A stretch of 20,677 nt of DNA from Patescibacteria group bacterium (GTDB taxonomy: Bacteria; Patescibacteriota; WWE3; UBA101185; UBA10185). Below are positions 11,311 to 18,268 of the stretch, piece by piece. Both the position numbers and the translations under genes were made by a program. The stretch's first letter is position 1; every line of letters begins with the position of its first letter. The stretch covers positions 1 to 20,677 of the forward strand of contig JAHIRX010000029.1 of the NCBI GenBank assembly GCA_018818485.1, in the 5' to 3' direction. The notes under the pieces are model-generated. The model did not search any database and had not been told where the DNA came from. It worked only from the letters and a program-made list of their open reading frames with translations.

Positions 11311-11381
11311 CGATTGGCAAATATCATTAAAGTTTCTTCTACGAAGGAAAAAAGTCAGTGATATTATAATACTAGTTAGTG

Positions 11382-11401
11382 TTATGTAAGTATTTACATA
11401 A
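11382..11401. promoter_or_regulatory. Palindromic operator candidate upstream of the RHH gene
   Basis: TTATGTAA (11382-11389) and TTACATAA (11394-11401) form a perfect 8-bp inverted repeat with a 4-bp spacer. It begins 11 bp after a TATAAT (11365-11370). Ribbon-helix-helix proteins commonly bind such repeats to repress their own genes, and the gene starts 85 nt downstream. Autoregulation is inference. Confidence 0.45.
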
Positions 11402-11456
11402 GTACGGTTTTATGTTTGAATAAAGAAACTAAACACCCTATAAGGTGAAATTTAGT

Positions 11457-11484
11457 TGTGGATAACTAAATTTATTGTGGAAAA
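11457..11484 (-). promoter_or_regulatory. Two DnaA-box-like sites
   Basis: On the minus strand these read TTATCCACA (11465-11457), an exact consensus DnaA box, and TTTTCCACA (11484-11476), a common variant. They are in the same orientation, 19 bp apart (about two helical turns), and follow an AT-rich stretch. Two boxes can occur by chance or regulate a promoter; an origin is not established. Confidence 0.4.
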
Positions 11485-11485
11485 C

Positions 11486-11638
11486 ATGACAGAAAACAAA
11501 AAAACAAAGGTAAAAACTACCATATTAATAGATAAGACCCTTAAAAAGCTCGCCAGGGTATTTGCAATCCAAAATGATATGACATTCGGAGAACTAGTAG
11601 AAAAAGCCTTAGAAGAGAAGCTAGTAACCGACTCATAA
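11486..11638 (+). CDS. Small ribbon-helix-helix (CopG/Arc-like) DNA-binding protein
   Basis: 50 residues from ATG at 11486. The same frame is open further upstream (TTG at 11456), but the ATG gives a normal domain. After a basic start, KTTILIDKTLKKLARVFA looks like the DNA-contacting beta strand and first helix, and MTFGELVEKALEEKL the second helix. This is the dimeric RHH fold used by antitoxins, plasmid copy-control and partition proteins. No toxin gene lies next to it: the next gene downstream is an envelope protein under its own promoter. A palindrome at 11382-11401 may be its operator. The fold is likely; the target is unknown. Confidence 0.72.
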   Translation: MTENKKTKVKTTILIDKTLKKLARVFAIQNDMTFGELVEKALEEKLVTDS

Positions 11639-11649
11639 TACCCTATAGG

Positions 11650-11678
11650 TTGACAAAAAAGAGGTTATAAGCTATAAT
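11650..11678 (+). promoter_or_regulatory. Consensus promoter for the envelope protein gene at 11869
   Basis: TTGACA (11650-11655), an exact 17-bp spacer and TATAAT (11673-11678) form a perfect sigma-70-type promoter. Transcription would start near 11685. It is nearly the same as the promoter at 16644-16672, sharing TTGACAAAAA and GCTATAAT. Confidence 0.85.
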
Positions 11679-11684
11679 TTTGTC

Positions 11685-11868
11685 CAATCAGAAAGGAGTT
11701 GAAGCTTTATCCTGTCTAATTTAATTCCTTCATATTCCGATGTGTGTACTTAAGTGTTTGCTTGAGTATATTAATCGGCCTAGAGCCCCATTAATTTGGG
11801 TAACTCGCAGGTTGAAAACTGAATAGGGTAATCATATAAAATAAATCCAAAGCAAAAGGAGAACTGAA
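11685..11868 (+). promoter_or_regulatory. Long structured 5' leader
   Basis: The predicted 184-nt leader has a two-tier hairpin at 11737-11778: outer CCGAT/ATCGG and inner TACTTAAG/CTTGAGTA. A smaller hairpin, CCCA/TGGG, is at 11787-11800. A boxA-spacer-like TTGAAAACTGAATAG follows at 11812-11826. A strong Shine-Dalgarno, AAAGGAG (11855-11861), stands 7 nt before the ATG. No known riboswitch was recognised. The length and structure suggest post-transcriptional control, but this is inference. Confidence 0.5.
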
Positions 11869-13011
11869 ATGGCTATGCCAGTCACAAAGAAAGTAGTGCC
11901 TTCAAAAAGCACTGAGAGTACTAAGGCCGCCAAAAAGGACGAAAAGAAGTCCCCTGCGGTGAACAAAGTTGATGTTGCAATGCCGAAGGCAAAGCAACCA
12001 ACAAAACCGGCAGTGACCCCCAAAAAGGATGTAAAAAAACCAGTACAGCCTATTAATAAAAAAGGTGTAATTGCTGGGCCAAGTCGTCCGAAACCACTTG
12101 ACTCAATGATCAAAGAAGTTGCAGACAAGCAAAAGGCAAACAGCAAAGATATTAAGAAACCTGCAGCAAAAGTGTCTGATTCAAAGAAGAATAATACAAT
12201 TCTCTGTCTCTGGGTGGTCGTTATATTACTTGTGTTGCTTTCGGTTGCGTTATTTTTTAATCGAGAGCCGCAGGCCAGAACAGCGCCTGAAGAAAAACCG
12301 ATTCCTACCACAACTGCGATAGTTGAAGTAGAGGAATCTAGTGCAACAGAACAGGTTCCCTCTAATGAGCAATCGGTGACTGAAGAAACCCCCCCTGCTA
12401 ATGGTGAGGGATCTTCTGCACAGGAACCTGAAACTCAGGAGATTGTAACAGAACTTCCTACCAATCTATTTAGGTCCCCAGTAGGTACTACAAGTGTGTT
12501 TAATAACCTAACGGATTGGCTAATCGCCGAACCAGGTGTGTTGTTAGACGCCACTGCCACATTTGATCGTGGTAGTTCTACAGGTGAGCACTATGCTCAG
12601 CTTCCAGAAGGCGGATTTACATATCTGTCTCTTGGAGAAGGAAAAATTCAACCAACTGGGTGTGGTGAAATTGAACTTCCCTCTGGGGAAGGGATAAACA
12701 ACCTTGTGTTGATCCGGGGCGTTATTGACGATGCTCAGCAGGATACTGATCTAAACCGGACTGTAAAAGTGACTGGTTACAAACCAGGTCATATGAGTAC
12801 AAGCCCGATGCCTGCTGGAGCTTATGTGTCAAAGGGTTGGTTTCTACAACAGCTCGAAGCCAGTTCCGGAGAAAATGGTCAATCAGGAGGTAACTGCGGT
12901 GCCTCAGGGTGCTCAGAAAACCATATTCACCTGATTGATGTAAGTACCTGTTTTCACCAGCACTTTGTCACTATGAAAGGTCAGCTGGAAAACTGGGAAA
13001 AAGTAAATTAA
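11869..13011 (+). CDS. Unrecognised single-pass envelope protein, Lys/Pro-rich tail plus Cys/His-rich outer domain
   Basis: 380 residues; no family recognised. Residues 1-109 are rich in Lys, Pro and Ala and probably cytoplasmic, followed by one membrane segment (about 110-130). Residues 131-195 form a Glu/Thr/Pro-rich stalk, and 196-380 a compact outer domain. That domain has four Cys (265, 343, 348, 361), enough for two disulfides or a metal site, and a His cluster NHIHLIDVSTCFHQHF (His352, 354, 363, 365). The start is firm, with AAAGGAG 7 nt upstream. The gene has its own consensus promoter, a long leader and its own terminator. GC in sampled stretches is about 48%, against 37-40% in nearby genes, with more G/C-ending codons. 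It may be transferred or unusually highly expressed. The outer domain could bind cell-wall or a metal; this is a guess. Confidence 0.82.
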   Translation: MAMPVTKKVVPSKSTESTKAAKKDEKKSPAVNKVDVAMPKAKQPTKPAVTPKKDVKKPVQPINKKGVIAGPSRPKPLDSMIKEVADKQKANSKDIKKPAAKVSDSKKNNTILCLWVVVILLVLLSVALFFNREPQARTAPEEKPIPTTTAIVEVEESSATEQVPSNEQSVTEETPPANGEGSSAQEPETQEIVTELPTNLFRSPVGTTSVFNNLTDWLIAEPGVLLDATATFDRGSSTGEHYAQLPEGGFTYLSLGEGKIQPTGCGEIELPSGEGINNLVLIRGVIDDAQQDTDLNRTVKVTGYKPGHMSTSPMPAGAYVSKGWFLQQLEASSGENGQSGGNCGASGCSENHIHLIDVSTCFHQHFVTMKGQLENWEKVN

Positions 13012-13029
13012 AAACCCTATTTAGAAAGA

Positions 13030-13075
13030 GCGTTCTTGTGTTTTGGCTTATGCCACCAAGGACGCTTCTTTTTTT
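13030..13075 (+). terminator. Intrinsic terminator of the envelope protein gene
   Basis: The stem GCGTTCTTG (13030-13038) pairs with CAAGGACGC (13057-13065), with one G-U wobble, followed by TTCTTTTTTT. It separates this gene from the large membrane protein gene at 13095. Confidence 0.82.
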
Positions 13076-13094
13076 GTTTATATTTTCCTTTTAA

Positions 13095-16000
13095 ATGTAT
13101 AATTTGAGTGTGAAGTTGCTTGGTTTTATTAAAAGATATGTTTTTCCTGTTTTTATTGTATGTGTATCTATTTATATTTGTTTTAAAAATTATACCATTG
13201 GGACTTTTTTAACTGGTTGGGATACCCTTCATCCAGAATTTAATTTCGGTTTATATTGGAAACGTATTTTAGATTCAGTCTGGCAAGAGCATCAAGGATT
13301 AGGTGCGGTTGCGTCGCAGGCACATGCATCAGAGATAATAAGGGTGGTTATTCTTCAATTTTTTAATCTTTTTCTAAAAGTTAATCAGATCAGGTATGCC
13401 TACGTATTCTTAATGTTGATAATAGGCCCACTTGGTGTTTACTTTTTTCTAGAATACCTACTTGGGAAAAAAAATAAGGGAGTTGTCCATAATATTGTGT
13501 CACTTATCGGTTCCTTGCTTTATCTACTAAATCTAGGAACTCTTCAAAATTTTTATGTACCTTTGGAGATGTTTTTAACACATTTTGGGTTTCTGGGATG
13601 GGTGTTTTTATATGGCACTAAGTATTTCGATAGTGGGAAAAAGAAAGAATTATTTTTCTTTCTGTTGTTTAACATTCTGATAACTCCACAAGCTCACACT
13701 GCCACACTTTTTTATACATACCTCATGATGCTAATTTTGTATTTTGGGGTGTTAACTTTGTTAAAAGGACACATTAAAGATATTCTTAGAATGCTTGTTA
13801 TAGTACTTTTGGTAAACTCTTTTTGGATGCTCCCTAACTTCTACTACGCTTTTACAAGGGGTAGGGAAGTACCTGAGTCTAAAATTCACCACTTATTTTC
13901 TAATGAGGCTTTTTTAGCAAATAAAAGGTTTGGGAATATTAAAGATGCAGCTCTCTTGAAGAGCTTTTTATTTGATTGGGGTGAGCATGTAGGTGACGAA
14001 AGATATGGTCAACTTCTTGATGAGTGGCAAGTTCATTTGAAGAATCCCTTTGTCACAGAAATAGGTTATGTGTATTTTGCCCTTGTAGTTTTGGGTGCAA
14101 TATTATCTTTCTTCAAAAAGAACGAATATGGTATAGGGTTTTTTGTACTACTGCTAGTTTGCTATTTCTTTCTTTTTGCAACCAACCCACCATTTGGTTT
14201 CTTGTTCATCTTTTTCCAGAAGCATATACCGCTATTTGAAGAGGTGTTTAGATTTCCGTTCACCAAATTTTCTATCATACTTAGTCTATCTTACGCATTT
14301 TTTTTCAGTTTATTTTTGCTCTGGGTTTTTGAAAGGATATCTAACTTATGTAAGTTAGAACTACTCAAAGTAATGTGTTTATTACTTTTAACTATGGCTG
14401 CTTTGGGAAGCTTATATTACTACATGAATCCCGCGTTTAAAGGTAAATTAATTAGTCCAAGTATGAGAGTAAATATTCCTGGTAGATATTTTGAAATGTT
14501 TAAGTATTTTGATTCTCAGGATGAGTACGGAAGGGTAGTTAATTTACCGGTTCAAAGTTATTGGGGATGGATATACAACAGTTGGAATGAAAAAGAGCTT
14601 GGGTATCAGGGAGCAGGGTTTCTATGGTTTGGGATTAAGCAACCTCTTCTTAATAGGGAATTTGATAGATGGAATTTAAAGAATGAGCAACAGTACAGGG
14701 AGTTTTCCCATGCAATATATTCTGAGAACGTACCTTTATTGGAAAATGTGTTGGAGAAATACAAAACTAGATGGTTAGTTTTAGATGAAAGTGTTATAGA
14801 ACCGGGTGCCGATGAAACACTTCTTTTTTACCCTCAAATTGAGTCACTCTTATCCTCTTCAGAGAGGATTAGTTTAGAAAAAGACTTTGGGGAAGGCCTT
14901 TCGGTATATAAATATTCTCCAAAAGTAGAGTTCACAGAGACAGAAAAGTTAGATAAGTTTGATATTTTCAGTAACGATATTTTCAAGGAGTATCTGGATC
15001 CGATATATTTACAAATTGGAAATTACATTGTTGAAGAAGGTGGGGCGTCTTATTCTTTTGTAGGTATAAGTCAATTGAACGAAAATATCAACCCAGAAAT
15101 TATTAGGTCTAGTGATAGAGAAGTACATTTAGTATCAAAAATTGCAGGAAATGTTGGAGAACAAAGTATTGTTCCAGTAGAGATTTTAGCTAAATATAGT
15201 GAGCCCCAGTTAGATATTAGATTTTATTCTAAAGATTTTGGATTAAATGAGAGTAGAAGTATTTTTGTCGGGGAAGGAAAGTCATTTTTGATAGTGATAA
15301 ACGGTAGCCCTTTTTATATTGGTTCTAAGGTTTCTGGGGAGTTTACTAGTTTAGGCTATTTAAATATAAAAGGTGGTGGATTAAACGAAATAGATGTTTA
15401 TAACATTGTAGATAGAAATATTCTCGCAAAATTTAATTATTACCCAACATTAGAAGTATGTGGGGATGTAACGGGTGACTCATCGTACTCTCTTGAGAAG
15501 ATTGAAAATGGCTTTTCACTTCTATCTAGAGATGCCCTAGCTTGTGTTACAGCGCCGCTAACCAGCTTTTGGAAAGGAGTTACTACAAAAGGGTTTTTGC
15601 TTCTTTCTTACTCTGGAGGTGTAAAGCCCAATGATGTATGTATTTTTGATTCTGAAATTGATTCGTGTATTGATTTCTATCTTGAAAATGAGAATAGACA
15701 AGTTGCTCTGTTAGAGGGTGGTATAGATAGGTATTTCCTGAGATTTTATTCGGATGCAATAGGACGTGTGGAAGAAGTAAATAAAATATATAAAGATATT
15801 TCAGTAGATGTGTTAGGAAGAGTGCATAGTAGTTTGATAACTTTTGAAATAGAAGGACAAAATATTGTGTTAGATACATTAGTTTTTCCTAAGACTGATT
15901 ACTTATCAGGTAATGTAGTAGATTTAAAAGGTTATCCAAGGGTTTGTTCTAATTCGAAAGATTTTCCAGGTGGTTACAGTATAGAAAAAACAGATAATTC

Positions 16001-16619
16001 TATAATTTATATATCCTCTCTGACATCTTTGTGTGATACTTTTCAGTTTTTATCGGTAGATCATTCAATAGGATATGTGCTAGAAATTAAAGCGAGAAAT
16101 ATTCAGGGTCTTCCATTGAGAATTTGTTTGACTAACGAGTATTCTAAGAGGTGTGACATTGATGTTTTACTGCCCAGAAATGAAAACATGACCTCAGCAT
16201 TTTATATGATATCCCCAATGGGTAAAGGAAAAGGGTACACAATAAATTTATCAAATACAGTATTTGGGGAAGAAACTAGTATTAACGAATTAGAGTACAT
16301 CTCTTTAGTTCCAATATCTTATGACCTAATTACTTCTTTGAAATCATCCTTACCATCTTCAGAAAATAGTGAGGTGCAGAAACTTTTTGTTCTAAACGAG
16401 GCATATGATATAGGGTGGTTAGCTTTTTGTGGTAATAATTTATGTAATGCTAGACATGTTGAGGTTAATAACTGGTCCAATGGATGGGTTTTTGATGGTG
16501 ATATACCAGATAACGTAAAAATAATATTTTGGCCACAATACTTACAGTATTTTGGTTATTTTTTACTTGTATTGGGACTATTTGTTGCTACTACAAGCAA
16601 AAAAGATAGAGAAATTTAG
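13095..16619 (+). CDS. Giant GT-C-like multi-pass membrane protein, 1174 residues
   Basis: The N-terminal 440 residues hold about ten or eleven hydrophobic segments, the first at about 15-31, then a dense set from 95 to 440. The first outer loop contains GWDTLHPEF (Asp43, Glu48), where GT-C glycosyltransferases that use lipid-linked sugars keep their catalytic acidic residue. Residues about 440-1145 are a long hydrophilic, beta-rich extracytoplasmic region, and a final membrane helix (about 1149-1167) leaves a short charged tail (KKDREI). This plan resembles the AftD-like/YfhO-like membrane glycosyltransferases common in CPR genomes, but no decisive motif was seen. It would act on cell-surface glycans. 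No Shine-Dalgarno is present. It lies between the two surface-protein genes; the stop is TAG. Confidence 0.82.
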   Translation: MYNLSVKLLGFIKRYVFPVFIVCVSIYICFKNYTIGTFLTGWDTLHPEFNFGLYWKRILDSVWQEHQGLGAVASQAHASEIIRVVILQFFNLFLKVNQIRYAYVFLMLIIGPLGVYFFLEYLLGKKNKGVVHNIVSLIGSLLYLLNLGTLQNFYVPLEMFLTHFGFLGWVFLYGTKYFDSGKKKELFFFLLFNILITPQAHTATLFYTYLMMLILYFGVLTLLKGHIKDILRMLVIVLLVNSFWMLPNFYYAFTRGREVPESKIHHLFSNEAFLANKRFGNIKDAALLKSFLFDWGEHVGDERYGQLLDEWQVHLKNPFVTEIGYVYFALVVLGAILSFFKKNEYGIGFFVLLLVCYFFLFATNPPFGFLFIFFQKHIPLFEEVFRFPFTKFSIILSLSYAFFFSLFLLWVFERISNLCKLELLKVMCLLLLTMAALGSLYYYMNPAFKGKLISPSMRVNIPGRYFEMFKYFDSQDEYGRVVNLPVQSYWGWIYNSWNEKELGYQGAGFLWFGIKQPLLNREFDRWNLKNEQQYREFSHAIYSENVPLLENVLEKYKTRWLVLDESVIEPGADETLLFYPQIESLLSSSERISLEKDFGEGLSVYKYSPKVEFTETEKLDKFDIFSNDIFKEYLDPIYLQIGNYIVEEGGASYSFVGISQLNENINPEIIRSSDREVHLVSKIAGNVGEQSIVPVEILAKYSEPQLDIRFYSKDFGLNESRSIFVGEGKSFLIVINGSPFYIGSKVSGEFTSLGYLNIKGGGLNEIDVYNIVDRNILAKFNYYPTLEVCGDVTGDSSYSLEKIENGFSLLSRDALACVTAPLTSFWKGVTTKGFLLLSYSGGVKPNDVCIFDSEIDSCIDFYLENENRQVALLEGGIDRYFLRFYSDAIGRVEEVNKIYKDISVDVLGRVHSSLITFEIEGQNIVLDTLVFPKTDYLSGNVVDLKGYPRVCSNSKDFPGGYSIEKTDNSIIYISSLTSLCDTFQFLSVDHSIGYVLEIKARNIQGLPLRICLTNEYSKRCDIDVLLPRNENMTSAFYMISPMGKGKGYTINLSNTVFGEETSINELEYISLVPISYDLITSLKSSLPSSENSEVQKLFVLNEAYDIGWLAFCGNNLCNARHVEVNNWSNGWVFDGDIPDNVKIIFWPQYLQYFGYFLLVLGLFVATTSKKDREI

Positions 16620-16643
16620 TATTTAATACCAAACCCCATAGCA

Positions 16644-16672
16644 TTGACAAAAACTAGCTTTTAGGCTATAAT
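16644..16672 (+). promoter_or_regulatory. Consensus promoter for the LPKTG protein and sortase
   Basis: TTGACA (16644-16649), 17-bp spacer and TATAAT (16667-16672) are perfect. The expected transcription start is near 16679. Sequence and surroundings closely match the promoter at 11650-11678, so the two genes may be co-regulated. Confidence 0.85.
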
Positions 16673-16729
16673 GCAACGAATCTATTAGGTTATCCTATAG
16701 ATTTATATTAGAGTACTAATTTATCCTGC

Positions 16730-16790
16730 CGCTAAGACTAAACTTAATAATATGACGTTATATGAATATTGTTCTTGTTTAGTTGTAGCG
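16730..16790 (+). promoter_or_regulatory. Leader hairpin just before the LPKTG gene
   Basis: CGCTA-AG-ACTAAAC (16730-16743) pairs with GTTTAGT-TG-TAGCG (16777-16790), 12 bp around a small internal loop, capped by an AU-rich loop. It ends 11 nt before the ATG, and no Shine-Dalgarno lies between. A smaller hairpin (TCTATTAGG/CCTATAGA) precedes it at about 16681-16702. The structure may stabilise the message or gate translation. Confidence 0.5.
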
Positions 16791-16801
16791 TAAACAAAAA
16801 T

Positions 16802-17398
16802 ATGAATAAAAGCACTGCAAAAAAATTAATAGCTCTTGTAATCTTTGCTTCCTTTATGTTCTTAAACGGGGCTAGCGTTTACGCTAACTACGGTGGAGGA
16901 GAAGTTAACAAGAGATTCAAGATTACTAAACAAGTAAGACTTGAAGGAGATAATTCTTGGAAAGATAAAGTAACTAACGTTAAAGAAGGGGAGGTTATTG
17001 AATTTAGAATAACCGTTGAAAACCTTTCTGATGAAGAAGCTGATGAGTTTGACAACATGAAAATAGAAGATTTCTTACCTGATGAACTTTTCAGGGTAGG
17101 TGGATCTGGTCTAACTGAGTACTGGGACAACTTTGGTTCTGGTGAAGAAAAGAAATTCACTATTGAAGTTAAGGTTGAATTCAATGAGTACGATAGGGAC
17201 ATTACATTCGAGAAATGTATCGTTAACAAAGTAGAACTTGAATGGGATGGTGAGTTCGAAGGTTCTGATACCGCTACCGTTTGTTACGGTAACGAGGAGC
17301 CTTCTGAGCTTCCTAAGACTGGTTATACGTCTACCTTAGCAATTGCAGGTCTTGCTACTCTAGTAGCTGGATTGTTTGCTAAGAAGTTTGGAAGATAA
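16802..17398 (+). CDS. LPKTG-anchored surface protein, sortase substrate
   Basis: 198 residues from ATG at 16802, chosen because it gives a complete signal peptide: basic MNKSTAKK, a hydrophobic core (9-21) and probable cleavage after VYA (residue 28). An upstream TTG at 16769 is less likely. The mature part is very acidic, about 130 residues, and beta-rich, with VKEGEVIEFRITVENLSDEE resembling DUF11/Ig-like surface repeats. It has two Cys (139, 161) that may pair. The C-terminus is a textbook sorting signal: LPKTG (170-174), a hydrophobic segment (about 178-193) and a basic tail KKFGR. Sortase would cut between Thr and Gly and join the protein to the cell surface. The sortase gene is next downstream. 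It has its own strong promoter and leader hairpin. Confidence 0.9.
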   Translation: MNKSTAKKLIALVIFASFMFLNGASVYANYGGGEVNKRFKITKQVRLEGDNSWKDKVTNVKEGEVIEFRITVENLSDEEADEFDNMKIEDFLPDELFRVGGSGLTEYWDNFGSGEEKKFTIEVKVEFNEYDRDITFEKCIVNKVELEWDGEFEGSDTATVCYGNEEPSELPKTGYTSTLAIAGLATLVAGLFAKKFGR

Positions 17399-17403
17399 GA
17401 TCC

Positions 17404-17473
17404 TTCTGTCCTACACCTCGGGTGTGGGACAGAATGGTTGGGTTTGGCCGAGTCCTTACGCGACCATTCTGTC
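17404..17473 (+). promoter_or_regulatory. Three-arm RNA element with mutually exclusive hairpins
   Basis: Arm A (17404-17417) pairs with B (17421-17434) over 14 bp with one wobble. B extended (17428-17440) pairs equally well with C (17461-17473) over 13 bp with one wobble. The shared part GACAGAA cannot be in both. The element lies wholly between the LPKTG stop and the sortase start. Neither hairpin is followed by a U-run, so it is not a standard terminator. A switch controlling sortase expression or mRNA cleavage is inferred. Confidence 0.6.
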
Positions 17474-17492
17474 TCCTGCCCGAGATAATATC

Positions 17493-18113
17493 ATGAAACT
17501 TTCTCAGATATCAAAATTTATGGTCCTTTTATTTACCACAGTATTACTTGTGGGGCTTTTCGTATTCATATATACGGGAGGTAGTTTTAATTTTAAAAAT
17601 ATTGAAGAACCTCAAGTCGAGGCTGCTTTCTCAGCATTTGAAACAGCTCTAGAACCAGTATACGGAAGGCCAAGAAAGATAGTTATTAGTTCGGTAGGAC
17701 TTAGTGTTCCTGTCGAACCTGTGGGTGTAGATGCCCAAGGGTATCTTGAAACACCTAAAGAATGGGATACTGCTGGTTGGTATCAAAACAGCGCTAGGCC
17801 AGCTGAAAAAGGTAACTTGGTTGTTAATGCTCATTACGATGATAGTCGTGGTAATCCCGCTGCATTTTGGGAGTTGAAAAACGTAAATCTTGATGATAGA
17901 GTAACGGTACTTGACAGCTATGGTAAGTCTTACGACTATAAGGTTACTGGTTATTACTTTGTAGATATTGACGATCCTGAAAGATTAAAAGTATTTGAGG
18001 ATAGCTCTTTAGATATTCCTGCTCTAACTTTAATAACGTGTGGTGGAGTTTGGGTTCCTAATCAAGGAACATACAGCAAGAGACTTGTGGTTAGTGCAGA
18101 ACTTATCAAGTAA
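17493..18113 (+). CDS. Sortase (class E/F-like transpeptidase)
   Basis: 206 residues. The N-terminal membrane anchor is at about 9-28. The sortase catalytic set is visible: His114 (NAHYDD), Cys183 in TLITCGGVW, and Arg197 (YSKRLVV). Spacing fits a small sortase domain of about 150 residues. It would cleave the LPKTG signal of the protein encoded just upstream and attach it to the envelope outside the membrane. The frame is open 39 codons further upstream through the three-arm RNA element, but the ATG at 17493 gives the natural anchor; an ATG at 17520 is a second option. No Shine-Dalgarno. TAATAT (17486-17491) almost touches the ATG. The class is inferred from size and sequence around Cys; the substrate from adjacency. 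Confidence 0.92.
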   Translation: MKLSQISKFMVLLFTTVLLVGLFVFIYTGGSFNFKNIEEPQVEAAFSAFETALEPVYGRPRKIVISSVGLSVPVEPVGVDAQGYLETPKEWDTAGWYQNSARPAEKGNLVVNAHYDDSRGNPAAFWELKNVNLDDRVTVLDSYGKSYDYKVTGYYFVDIDDPERLKVFEDSSLDIPALTLITCGGVWVPNQGTYSKRLVVSAELIK

Positions 18114-18125
18114 TTGATGAGTCCT

Positions 18126-18168
18126 GAAGTTGGGAGGTAACTCGGGGCAGTGGTTATCTCCCATCTTT
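18126..18168 (+). other. Strong GC-rich hairpin after the sortase gene
   Basis: GGGAGGTAAC (18132-18141) pairs with GTTATCTCCC (18153-18162), extended on both sides by AAG/CTT after one mismatch; the loop is TCGGGGCAGTG. No U-run follows (CTTTAGGGG), so it is not a classic terminator; 3' end protection is possible. Further on, AGAAAGTGC (18182-18190) can pair with GCACTTTTT (18259-18267) across a 68-nt AU-rich loop containing AATTTTT/AAAAATT, a possible weak terminator before rho. Confidence 0.45.
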
Positions 18169-18268
18169 AGGGGATCTTGATAGAAAGTGCTTTTTAAGTT
18201 ATCATTTTATCGTAATAGTGAATTACTTCTTTCTAGAATTTTTCCTAAAAATTGAAATGCACTTTTTA

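Noticed and set aside
11486..11638. RHH protein as antitoxin of a toxin-antitoxin pair
   Set aside because: No toxin-like gene lies within operon distance on either side; the next gene has a separate promoter and a different architecture.
11701..11720. Leader peptide TTG AAG CTT TAT CCT GTC TAA after GGAG
   Set aside because: The Shine-Dalgarno-like GGAG abuts the TTG with no spacing, so initiation there is unlikely.
11832..12311. 159-residue minus-strand frame
   Set aside because: It is the complement of the Lys/Pro-rich envelope gene, which has a perfect promoter, Shine-Dalgarno and terminator on the plus strand.
15583..15879. 98-residue minus-strand frame
   Set aside because: It is antisense to the GT-C-like gene, with no start signal and no recognisable domain.
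18115..18135. Hammerhead-ribozyme-like TGATGAGTCCTGAA after the sortase gene
   Set aside because: The core CUGAUGA-stem II-GAAA is not completed: no stem II closing GUCC with GGAC and no following GAAAC with a cleavage triplet.
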